Assembly (NCBI RefSeq): GCF_900177775.1
Contig: NZ_FXWH01000001.1
Location: 1,054,001 to 1,118,000, forward strand
Reading direction: 5' to 3'
Length of the DNA: 64,000 nucleotides
DNA from: Pseudidiomarina planktonica
GTDB taxonomy: Bacteria > Pseudomonadota > Gammaproteobacteria > Enterobacterales > Alteromonadaceae
Positions 9,015 to 16,819 of this stretch are shown in pieces. A program made the translations under genes and the position numbers. How positions within the stretch are numbered: the first letter of the stretch is position 1; each line of letters begins with the position of its first letter. A model generated the notes under the pieces. It was not told the DNA's origin, made no database searches, and saw only the letters and a list, made by a program, of their open reading frames with translations.

Positions 9015-9395
9015 GTGAGTTATCTATTTATTATTATTGCAGCATTGTTCGGCTTAACGGCTGTGGTGCTGGGCGCTGCAGCTTCGCACGCCTTGCGTAG
9101 CAAGTTGGCAGAGCCGTTATTTAACGCCATGCAAACTGGTATTCAATATCAGTTTTATCACACCCTGGCATTATTCATGGTGGCTTTATTACTGATTCAG
9201 ATGCCAAGCCGATGGTTACTTGTTAGCGGTTGGCTGTTTGTAGCGGGAATGATTCTGTTCAGCGGTAGCCTGTATTTGCTTGCTCTTACCGGGCAGTCTT
9301 GGTTTGGCCCTATAACTCCGCTTGGTGGCTTGTGTTTAATGGCCGGTTGGCTGAGCCTGGCGATTGCCGCCATCGTAAAATTTCAGGAGCATTAA
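9015..9395 (+). CDS. ygdD: DUF423 family inner-membrane protein (YgdD)
   Basis: The protein has 126 residues and four predicted transmembrane helices. The N-terminal helix contains the DUF423 pattern GAAASHALRSKL, followed by FYHTLALFMVALL and FSGSLYLLALTG, as in E. coli YgdD. It starts at a GTG preceded by a TTAGGAG ribosome-binding site. As in E. coli, it lies between gcvA and rlmM. Its function is unknown. Confidence 0.88.
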   Translation: MSYLFIIIAALFGLTAVVLGAAASHALRSKLAEPLFNAMQTGIQYQFYHTLALFMVALLLIQMPSRWLLVSGWLFVAGMILFSGSLYLLALTGQSWFGPITPLGGLCLMAGWLSLAIAAIVKFQEH

Positions 9396-9398
9396 GCA

Positions 9399-10478
9399 AT
9401 GATGAACGGACTTTTAGCCTATTGTCGGCCCGGTTTTGAGGGCGATTGTGCAGCCGAGCTGCAGGACAAAAGTGGGGCACTTGGTGTTTTCGGATACTGC
9501 CAAACGCAAGCCAATCAGGGGTATGTGATTTATCGCTGTCAGGCCGAAGAAGCCGATCATTTAGGCCGCAAACTTGCGCTGAAGGATTTAGTGTTTTGCC
9601 GTCAATTTGTGGTGATTTTAGCAGAACTAACCGAGCTGGCTCCAACCGATCGAGTGAGCGCTATAGCTATGGCGCTGCTGGAAAGCCCGTCGGAAATTAA
9701 GCCGCTGGGTGATCTGCGCATTGAAACACCAGACACCAACGACGGCAAAGAGCTATCCAAGTTTTGTCGTAAGTTTACGGTGCCATTGCGCCAGGGGCTG
9801 CGCAAAGCCGGTTGGCTAACTGAGCGCGAGAGCGACCGCCGGCCAACCTTACATGCCTTTTTCCTGTCCGGTCAGAGCGTGCTGCTGGGTTATTCCTATA
9901 GCTACAACCAGTCACCCTGGTTGATGGGCATTCCACGCTTACGTATGCCGGCAGGAGCGCCTAGCCGTTCTACCTTGAAGCTGGACGAGGCCTTTCAGGT
10001 GTTTGTACCTGTTTACGAGCGCGAAGAGCGCTTGCAGTCGGGCTTAAATGCGGTCGATATTGGTGCAGCACCCGGCGGTTGGACGTTCCAATTGGTGCAA
10101 CGCGGCATGATGGTGCAAGCGGTAGACAACGGACCTATGGCTGAAAGCCTGATGGAGACCGGTCAGGTTAAACACATTCGGGAAGACGGCTTTAAATTCC
10201 GTCCGAAGAAGAAAAATATTCACTGGTTGGTGTGCGACATGGTTGAGAAACCAGCACGGGTAGGCGAGTTAATGACTCAGTGGTTGTTGGAAGAGTACTG
10301 CAAGGAAGCCATTTTTAACCTGAAGCTACCTATGAAAAAGCGCTATGCGCTGGTGCAGGAATACTTAACTCAAATGACTGAACAGCTTACTGAACATGGG
10401 CATGGTCGTTTTGAGTTGCAGGCCAAGCAGCTTTACCATGACCGTGAAGAAATTACCGTTCATATTCGTTGGTTGTAG
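9399..10478 (+). CDS. rlmM: 23S rRNA (cytidine-2498 2'-O) methyltransferase RlmM
   Basis: RlmM 2'-O-methylates C2498 of 23S rRNA using SAM. The 359-residue length fits the E. coli enzyme (366). An N-terminal THUMP-like domain is followed by a Rossmann methyltransferase with SAM motif DIGAAPGGWTFQL near 223 and the late LKLPMKKRYALVQEY segment near 308. It begins 3 nt after ygdD. The last codons and the stop lie within a perfect 14-bp inverted repeat (separate entry). Confidence 0.95.
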   Translation: MMNGLLAYCRPGFEGDCAAELQDKSGALGVFGYCQTQANQGYVIYRCQAEEADHLGRKLALKDLVFCRQFVVILAELTELAPTDRVSAIAMALLESPSEIKPLGDLRIETPDTNDGKELSKFCRKFTVPLRQGLRKAGWLTERESDRRPTLHAFFLSGQSVLLGYSYSYNQSPWLMGIPRLRMPAGAPSRSTLKLDEAFQVFVPVYEREERLQSGLNAVDIGAAPGGWTFQLVQRGMMVQAVDNGPMAESLMETGQVKHIREDGFKFRPKKKNIHWLVCDMVEKPARVGELMTQWLLEEYCKEAIFNLKLPMKKRYALVQEYLTQMTEQLTEHGHGRFELQAKQLYHDREEITVHIRWL

Positions 10479-10498
10479 CCGCTCGGCTACAACCAACG
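10467..10498. repeat. Perfect 14-bp inverted repeat at the rlmM stop, between convergent genes
   Basis: Bases 10467-10480 are the exact reverse complement of 10485-10498, with a 4-nt GCTC loop, making a strong hairpin. The left arm contains the last rlmM codons and its TAG. No T-run follows on either strand, so it is not a canonical intrinsic terminator. It may act as a 3'-end stabiliser or a Rho-limited terminator between rlmM and the convergent isocitrate dehydrogenase gene. Confidence 0.75.
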
Positions 10499-10511
10499 CG
10501 ATAGTTACTTC

Positions 10512-11516
10512 TTATAAACGGTCAATCACAGCCTGAGTGAAGTCGGTCGTGCCGTGGCTGCCACCTAAATCACGGGTGGTGCGGTCGCCAGAGGCAATAA
10601 CGTCCGCTAAGGCCGCCCGAATCTTTTTCGCTTTATCGCCCATCTCTAAATATTCCAGCATTTGAATGGAAGCTAAAATAACCGAGCTTGGGTTGGCCAG
10701 ATTCTGACCTGCAATATCAGGAGCGGAGCCGTGTACAGCTTCAAAAATGGCGCAATCTTCGCCAATGTTGGCGCCCGGAGCCATGCCCAAACCACCCACT
10801 AAACCGGCACATAAATCTGACAAAATATCACCGAACAAATTGGTGGTTACAATCACATCAAACTGTTCAGGATTCATGACCAGCTTCATGCATACCGCAT
10901 CAACGATCATCTCATCGGATTCAATTTCCGGATACTCTTTGGCGATTTCGCGCGCTACTTTCAGGAACAGGCCTGAGGTAGATTTCAAAATGTTTGCTTT
11001 GTGCACTGCCGTTACTTTTTTGCGACCTTCACGACGAGCGGTTTCGTAAGCAAAGCGCACAATACGCTCAGCGCCGGTTCGAGTCACCTTACTCATAGCT
11101 TCAGCTTCGTTCCCATCAGCCGAGGTCACCTGACCTAAGCCTGAGTACATACCTTCGGTGTTTTCCCGCACGGTAATAATATCAATGTCGTCATAGCGTG
11201 CTTTGGTGCCTTTAAACGATTTCACCGGGCGTAGGTTCGCATACAAATTGAATTGCTTGCGCAAGCTCACGTTAATAGAGGTAAAACCTTCACCAACCGG
11301 GGTGGTTAATGGGCCTTTCAAGGTAACCGCGTTATTCTTAATTGCTGCAAGCGTTGCCTCTGGTAACAATTCACCTGTTTTCTCAAGCGCGGTAAGGCCT
11401 GCCTCGACAAATTCATAGTTAAAATCACATCCTGCTTTATCAAGAATCTTAATTGCAGAATCAATAATGTCCGGGCCGATGCCATCGCCTGGAATCACGG
11501 TAATAGTTTTTGTCAT
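10512..11516 (-). CDS. Isocitrate dehydrogenase, probably NAD-dependent
   Basis: This 334-residue protein belongs to the isocitrate/isopropylmalate dehydrogenase family. It has GDGIGPDI at the N-terminus, the phosphate-site segment VSLRKQFNLYANLRPVKS near 85 and RENTEGMYSG near 118. It is much shorter than E. coli NADP-Icd (416). The coenzyme loop reads HGSAPDIAGQ, placing Asp267 and Ile268 where NADP enzymes carry Lys-Tyr. An acidic residue here is established as the hallmark of NAD specificity. The TCA-cycle role (isocitrate to 2-oxoglutarate) is likely; homoisocitrate or tartrate-type activity is less likely. Confidence 0.88.
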   Translation of the reverse strand: MTKTITVIPGDGIGPDIIDSAIKILDKAGCDFNYEFVEAGLTALEKTGELLPEATLAAIKNNAVTLKGPLTTPVGEGFTSINVSLRKQFNLYANLRPVKSFKGTKARYDDIDIITVRENTEGMYSGLGQVTSADGNEAEAMSKVTRTGAERIVRFAYETARREGRKKVTAVHKANILKSTSGLFLKVAREIAKEYPEIESDEMIVDAVCMKLVMNPEQFDVIVTTNLFGDILSDLCAGLVGGLGMAPGANIGEDCAIFEAVHGSAPDIAGQNLANPSSVILASIQMLEYLEMGDKAKKIRAALADVIASGDRTTRDLGGSHGTTDFTQAVIDRL

Positions 11517-11562
11517 GAGGGTTACCTTATCTAGCTTTGCGTCACAATTAAGGGATAGTCAT

Positions 11563-11582
11563 ATTACCCGCAACAGGGTAAT
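11563..11582. promoter_or_regulatory. Palindromic operator candidate upstream of isocitrate dehydrogenase
   Basis: ATTACCC and GGGTAAT form a perfect 7-bp inverted repeat with a 6-nt spacer, located 47-66 nt upstream of the dehydrogenase start. This is the position of a typical repressor or activator site. The binding protein is not identifiable. Confidence 0.4.
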
Positions 11583-11695
11583 TAGGGCGGTGCTGCAAAA
11601 GCACTACAGAACGCGCGAATTTTAGCAGTGAAGGGGTATTTTTGCCAGTTTCGGTAAGCCCGGGTATTGGCGCTAAACCGCCTGATAACAGTGGC

Positions 11696-13123
11696 TTAGA
11701 AGCGCGGCCAGCAACACTGTGCTGATTGCTTGGTGATTTCTATTTGTACTCTTGCTTGCCATGATTTTTCTTTCATATTCATAATCTTAAGTGCATTTTG
11801 GAAACATTCTTTGGCGGCTGGTAATGGTTCGCTGTGGGGTGCAAAACAGGCCCATACCCCAGCACTTGCCAGTACCACGGCAGCGCTAATACTGTTGTTG
11901 ATATGTTCAGTATTCACTTGCGAAATAGCATCAGGTGGCAATTGCCAACGGCTGACTATTTGTTCACCCAGTTGGCGGTAGCTTGCCGCGTTGTTGGCGG
12001 GTTGGAACCAATGGCAAGAATGCCAGCCGGGAATAGTGTCAGGTACGCTTAACCGCAGGTGGGCGAAATCTTTGGTGTGGCGGAACAGGCCCGCGTTCCA
12101 CACCATACAGAATAACGGCACGGGTATTTTAAGTGGTGCGGTTGCTGTGCTGGCCAGAAATATGCGTAGTAGCTGCTGAAATAGCTGATTATAACTGAGC
12201 AGTTGATGATGATAGGGGCCATGATAATTGGTGAGTTGCTCGTGCAAAAGTGTATTAGCAACAATAGGTGCAACGCGCTTCGGACCTAACCACAGCAAGC
12301 TCTGCTTAAGGCCCATGGCAGCCGCATGAGGCTTATCCCGTGACGCTTCGGTTTGCACGGCGCTGACTAGCCCCGGACGTTTGCTAATGGCATTCACTAA
12401 TGGGGTTAACTGGCCATTACCGGCACCGTAGTCGCGTAAAGCTTGCAGTAACTTGCGTGGAGCCTGCAGCTTCAAACTACGCCGGTAGTTGGCCAGCAGT
12501 GGCGCCATAAAGTTCTGCTGTTGTTGCAGTAGAGCTTCGTCATCGGCATTGTCAGCGCTAGTTAACGGCTGGCCATACCAAGGTGTTGAGGAAGCTGGAA
12601 TGAGTTCCGCCTCAGCCTGAATAGTTGCAGAGCTTTGCTCAATGATCTGAGCACACCAGCTCCAGCTTGCCCCATAGGGGTATTTCAGCAACCATTGCTG
12701 CCAACTGTTGCGCTCGCTCTGGCCGTTACAAAGCTGGGTGCTGCAGTGCAGGGCAAATGCAGCTAGCCGGGTTAATTCAGCTTGTTCGCGCACCGGATTT
12801 CGAAGTTGTTTGCGTAACTCGCGCCACACACTGTTGGTTGGTGTTTTGATGGCTACAAATTGGGTGGCGCAGGCAGCCATTAAACTTAACTGAGTGCTGG
12901 GTTGAAAACGCAGCACCAGGCTTAAACGCAATACTTGTAGCACCGCAATAAAAGCTTTGGCCGAGTCGGTCGAGGAGTTCGTTAGTGCTTGCTGAACGCA
13001 GGCATACCAGCTTGTGGGCGTATGCAGCAGGTGGTCACGTAGCTCGTGCATGAGCTGCCATACCTCAGCTGCTTTGGGTTGGGCTAGCGTGGCGGCTAGT
13101 TGTTGTTGCCAGTTGCTGGACAC
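11696..13123 (-). CDS. Diverged HDOD-like domain protein of unknown function
   Basis: The 475-residue product is soluble, Gln- and Trp-rich. About 60 residues in, the segments LLQALRDYG, LVNAISKRPGLVSAV and GLKQSLLWLGPKRVAPIVANTLL (roughly 225-310) resemble the core helices of HDOD signalling domains. A later YRQLGEQIVSRWQLPPDAIS near 390 resembles the HDOD C-terminal helix. The HD metal ligands are not preserved, as is usual for HDOD. It starts at GTG 7 nt after the stop of the DUF3192 gene, so the two are probably coupled. The assignment rests on pattern recognition and is tentative; the N-terminal 200 residues match nothing I know. Confidence 0.55.
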   Translation of the reverse strand: MSSNWQQQLAATLAQPKAAEVWQLMHELRDHLLHTPTSWYACVQQALTNSSTDSAKAFIAVLQVLRLSLVLRFQPSTQLSLMAACATQFVAIKTPTNSVWRELRKQLRNPVREQAELTRLAAFALHCSTQLCNGQSERNSWQQWLLKYPYGASWSWCAQIIEQSSATIQAEAELIPASSTPWYGQPLTSADNADDEALLQQQQNFMAPLLANYRRSLKLQAPRKLLQALRDYGAGNGQLTPLVNAISKRPGLVSAVQTEASRDKPHAAAMGLKQSLLWLGPKRVAPIVANTLLHEQLTNYHGPYHHQLLSYNQLFQQLLRIFLASTATAPLKIPVPLFCMVWNAGLFRHTKDFAHLRLSVPDTIPGWHSCHWFQPANNAASYRQLGEQIVSRWQLPPDAISQVNTEHINNSISAAVVLASAGVWACFAPHSEPLPAAKECFQNALKIMNMKEKSWQARVQIEITKQSAQCCWPRF

Positions 13124-13130
13124 AACACTA

Positions 13131-13505
13131 CTAATACGACTGATAGTCGCTGTAGGCGTCAGCGCCCCAGGCCGTTAGCTTGTCATCTTTAAATAACAAG
13201 GGGGTACATTCGTCACGCGTGGTAATGCCATCGGATTTCACGTGATGGGTGCGGTAAAACAAAACTTGCACTTCACCACCATCGATTTGTTTAGCTTCGC
13301 TAATATCAGGTGAGCCCAGTAACCGAATCACTTCGTCTTTGGTAACGCCCAGGTTCAAAGTGCCGATTTGTTTTTGGTTAAAGGTTTCCCGTTCCTGCCA
13401 GTTCATACTCTCGGGATCAGCCTGATAGAAATGCAATATAACCGCCGCAAAGCCAACGTATACCAAAAATCCAACTGCAATAATCTTAATAACTTTGGTA
13501 TTCAT
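13131..13505 (-). CDS. DUF3192-type protein with N-terminal membrane anchor
   Basis: The protein has 124 residues: one hydrophobic N-terminal helix (about 5-26) and a periplasmic domain with a SmpA/BamE-like helix (LGVTKDEVIRLLGSPD) and the conserved end YRTHHVKSDGITTRDECTPLLFKDDKL. That ending is almost identical to the lipoprotein encoded at 20340-20732, so they are paralogues. Unlike that copy, there is no lipobox cysteine. Function is unknown; the fold suggests envelope location. Confidence 0.8.
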   Translation of the reverse strand: MNTKVIKIIAVGFLVYVGFAAVILHFYQADPESMNWQERETFNQKQIGTLNLGVTKDEVIRLLGSPDISEAKQIDGGEVQVLFYRTHHVKSDGITTRDECTPLLFKDDKLTAWGADAYSDYQSY

Positions 13506-13545
13506 GGCTCGCTGTGCTCCGTGGCGTTTTTATTGTCTGGCGAAA

Positions 13546-14901
13546 TTAATCAGTGATCACTTTATAACAAGGATGATAAACAGAGCCAGGTAACTTCATG
13601 CGGCCTTGCTCAACAAAAGCTTTCAATAACTGGTCGAGTTTTTTCATGATGTCTTTCTCACCATGAATGCTGAATGGCCCGTGCTGGCGAATATTTCGCA
13701 TTCCTTCATCTTTCACATTACCCGCCACAATAGCGGAGAATGCGCGGCGCATATCAGCGGCAAGTTTGGCAGGCTCCTGATCACGATGCAAATTCAGATT
13801 CGCAACGTTCTCATGAGTTGGCGCAAACGGACGCTGGAAATCATCGTCGATATATAACGACCAGTTAAAGTGGTAGGCATCGCCAGCCTGTTCACGGTAG
13901 GTTTTCACCTGTTGTGCACCGGCTTTCATATAACGGGCTACTTCTTCTGGGTCGGCCACAATAATGGTATATAGCTCACGAGCTTGCTCGCCCAGCACGT
14001 CGCCAATGAAGGCATCTAAAGCTTCAAAATAAGCTTTGCTGGAGGCAGGTCCGGTTAACACCACCGGGAATTTCTGCTGGGCATTTTTCGGGTGCATTAA
14101 AATACCGAGCAAATAGAGTAACTCTTCAGCGGTACCCGCACCGCCCGGGAAAATCACGATACCATGTGCAACTCGCACAAAAGCTTCCAGACGTTTCTCA
14201 ATGTCCGGCAGAATAACCAGTTCATTAACAATCGGATTGGGTGGCTCGGCGGCAATAATACCCGGCTCTGTCAGGCCAAGGTAACGGCCATCTTTAAAGC
14301 GTTGCTTGGCATGGCCTATGGTGGCGCCTTTCATGGGGCCTTTCATGGCTCCGGGACCACAACCAGTGCATATATTCATGGTACGCAAACCAATTTGATA
14401 GCCCACGTCTTTGGTGTACTGGTATTCAATATCGTTAATCGAGTGACCACCCCAACAAACCACCATATTGGGTTCAGTTGAAGGTTTAATGGTGCGGGCA
14501 TTTCGCAGAATATCAAATACAACGTGAGTTAGCGTGTCGGTATCTGCCTGCTCGAGCATTTGCCGGGAATAACGTTCACCAGTAAACAGGATGTCGCGCA
14601 GAACGGCTTCTACCAGTTCCTGCATACCGGCAATCAGATGACCATCAACGAAGGCTTCTTCAGGCGGATTAATCAGTTCAAGTTTGACGCCACGTTCGCG
14701 GCGGATCAGGTTTACTTCGAAGTCTTTAAAACGGTCGTAGATTTCGGCACTACTGTCGGTTTTACTGCCTGCGTTTAGAACCGCCAGGCAACAGTTGCGG
14801 AATAATTTGTAGAGTTCTTCATCGCTGGATGACTGTAACCGTTCAATTTCAAGTTGTGATAGCAAGGACATACTTCCTTGCGGATAAATAGCTGTTCGCA
14901 T
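13546..14901 (-). CDS. ppnN: Pyrimidine/purine nucleotide 5'-monophosphate nucleosidase PpnN (YgdH), LOG family
   Basis: PpnN cleaves nucleoside monophosphates to base and ribose-5-phosphate and, in E. coli, is stimulated by (p)ppGpp. The 451-residue length and the N-terminus (Q-G-S-M followed by [10 protein letters not shown]) align with E. coli YgdH (454), which supports this start. The LOG core is at about 140-340, with [14 protein letters not shown] near 190 and the phosphate-binding motif [10 protein letters not shown] near 254. N- and C-terminal extensions match the long LOG subfamily. In E. coli it sits beside queF and syd; here both are about 4 kb away. Confidence 0.95.
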   Translation of the reverse strand: MRTAIYPQGSMSLLSQLEIERLQSSSDEELYKLFRNCCLAVLNAGSKTDSSAEIYDRFKDFEVNLIRRERGVKLELINPPEEAFVDGHLIAGMQELVEAVLRDILFTGERYSRQMLEQADTDTLTHVVFDILRNARTIKPSTEPNMVVCWGGHSINDIEYQYTKDVGYQIGLRTMNICTGCGPGAMKGPMKGATIGHAKQRFKDGRYLGLTEPGIIAAEPPNPIVNELVILPDIEKRLEAFVRVAHGIVIFPGGAGTAEELLYLLGILMHPKNAQQKFPVVLTGPASSKAYFEALDAFIGDVLGEQARELYTIIVADPEEVARYMKAGAQQVKTYREQAGDAYHFNWSLYIDDDFQRPFAPTHENVANLNLHRDQEPAKLAADMRRAFSAIVAGNVKDEGMRNIRQHGPFSIHGEKDIMKKLDQLLKAFVEQGRMKLPGSVYHPCYKVITD

Positions 14902-14941
14902 TCGTGTTTTCTCTCCTTGAAAGCAAATCAGCGGTAACTAT

Positions 14942-16537
14942 CTAGCGTTGCTCATCCAGTACCACTACGTCACGCCCTTGTTCTTTTGCTTTGTAAAGTG
15001 CGCGATCTGCACGTTCAAACACACTTAAGGTGGTATCACTTTTTTGTGTGAAACCTGCCGCGCCAATCGAAATCGAAATGCTGATATCTTCATTGCGGAA
15101 CTTAAATGGAATTTGTTTTATTTTCTTACGTGCTATTTCTAATGGTTCCTGAACCTGGCTTAGGGTTGTTTGTGGAAAAATGATGACGAATTCTTCGCCG
15201 CCAAACCGACACACAAAGTCAGTATCCCGTAATGCCTTTTGCAACATATTTGCGATGACTTGTAAGGTTTTATCACCGGCAATATGGCCGTAGTTATCGT
15301 TAATTCGCTTAAAATGATCTATGTCGGCAACGGCGATGGTTAATTCAGTGCCGTAACGTTGCCAACGCTTATATTCAAGTTCAAGACGTTCTTCAAACGC
15401 AGTGCGGTTTGGTAACCGGGTAAGCGCGTCTTGCAAACTCTTAAACTTCTGCTCGGCCAGCTTTTTCTTATAACTCGCCGCTTCTTTTTCCATCTCGTGC
15501 AGCCGACTCTGTAACTCTTTTAAGTTGGTCTCTAGCTTAAGATGCTCGTCGGTATCCATTTTCTGGCGTTTTTCAATAGCCAGCAAAATTTCGCCAACAT
15601 GATGTTTTACTTCGGTTTTCAGTTGATCAATGTGAGAGGCTTTTTCTACAGACATAGAAAGCTTCGACACACTTTGCTGCAAACTGGCAGTGACCTTATT
15701 TTTTGCTAAGTTGGCAGAGTTATTTTCTGTTAAAGATTCTGATATTACTTTATGAACCGAGCCGAGCGCGTCGTTCAGTTCGGCCAAAAAGCTTTGGGCA
15801 GATTTACGCTCTTCGCTGATGCTTTTTACAATCAGCCGGATAATCTGCATGCAGTAGTTCAGTAACTCGCGCTGGGTACAGCCCGTAATCAGCTGTTGCC
15901 GAACCGCCTGAATGGCATTGGCCGCGGTACCGTTAAAATCTACCACACTTAATAAATTAATAAGTTCTTCACGGGTTTCGTCAAGGTCTGCAGTGTTGCC
16001 ACTAGTTGTCTTAGCTGTAATAGCTTCACCGGCACTGTTTTTCGCGGCATTGCCAGTCTGAACTACTCGTTCATATAAGCCCAACAGTTGCAGCAGTAGC
16101 GGTAAGTATTTATTTAGGGATGCGCTCGGGCCATCGGCACCGCTAACCAGAGCACGTAGTTCATCGCGCTGCTCTTTGGTCAGCCCTTTCAATTTTTGTA
16201 AGGATGTACCCGCACTGAGAACGCCTTCCTGAGTTGAGCGTAATTGCTGCTGCAACTTAAAGCCTTGTTGTTGAAGCAACAGGCTGATTTCATCAAACAG
16301 TGGGGTAACTAACTCGATATCCGGCTTCTTTTGAAGTTCAGCTCGCAGTTTATTTAAACGGTGATCAAGCTCGTCGTCCATACCACGACAGGCAGCACTA
16401 AGCCGACTAATAAAGTGGGACAGAGTCGTAACGTCACGCTCGTAATGATTCTCGAGCGTTTTACGCGACTCAATAACTTCTTGAAGTCGTTTCCCAAGTT
16501 TATCTAGCTGCTCGGTTGCTGTTCGACTGTTGTTCAC
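14942..16537 (-). CDS. Soluble diguanylate cyclase with long coiled-coil N-terminus
   Basis: The protein has 531 residues. Residues 1-370 are largely helical and polar, with heptad-like stretches (for example KLETNLKELQSRLHEMEKEA near 325) and no membrane helix. Residues about 370-531 form a GGDEF domain with DALTRLPNR, DIDHFKRIND and the active-site GGEEF at 446-450. The product-inhibition I-site RxxD (RDTD, 437-440) lies exactly five residues upstream. It should therefore make c-di-GMP with feedback control. The start is GTG with GGAAA upstream. No sensory family is recognisable in the N-terminal part. Confidence 0.9.
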   Translation of the reverse strand: MNNSRTATEQLDKLGKRLQEVIESRKTLENHYERDVTTLSHFISRLSAACRGMDDELDHRLNKLRAELQKKPDIELVTPLFDEISLLLQQQGFKLQQQLRSTQEGVLSAGTSLQKLKGLTKEQRDELRALVSGADGPSASLNKYLPLLLQLLGLYERVVQTGNAAKNSAGEAITAKTTSGNTADLDETREELINLLSVVDFNGTAANAIQAVRQQLITGCTQRELLNYCMQIIRLIVKSISEERKSAQSFLAELNDALGSVHKVISESLTENNSANLAKNKVTASLQQSVSKLSMSVEKASHIDQLKTEVKHHVGEILLAIEKRQKMDTDEHLKLETNLKELQSRLHEMEKEAASYKKKLAEQKFKSLQDALTRLPNRTAFEERLELEYKRWQRYGTELTIAVADIDHFKRINDNYGHIAGDKTLQVIANMLQKALRDTDFVCRFGGEEFVIIFPQTTLSQVQEPLEIARKKIKQIPFKFRNEDISISISIGAAGFTQKSDTTLSVFERADRALYKAKEQGRDVVVLDEQR

Positions 16538-16819
16538 AGAATTTCCTATCTATCCAGATACATCAGAATTAACGGATTGTGGTTTAAGAGTCAACGCCGG
16601 TTAATGCTTGGTACGTTCAAGTGACGAAAAAAAGCTCAATTAGATGCATATTCTACCTTATTGAGGGTGCTTAGACTATGTGTTGTTTAGCGTAATGAAG
16701 CCCCACAATCTTTACATCTGAATGCGGTAGTCATGAGTAACCTTTCAATATGGTATAGTAGCGCATAAAATAACATTAACACTTTGATCTCATACAAACT
16801 TTTAGGCGGACACCTGAAT
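16538..16819. other. Intergenic region upstream of the M61 peptidase
   Basis: This is a 282-nt region between divergent genes. A possible -10 hexamer TATAGT follows TTTCAATATGG near 16750, but no good -35 matches it. The leader ends with AGGCGGACACCTGAAT before the ATG at 16820. No open reading frame or RNA structure is convincing here. Confidence 0.4.

Noticed and set aside
16784-16819. TTG start 36 nt upstream for the M61 peptidase
   Set aside because: It would put twelve polar residues before an otherwise normal signal peptide.
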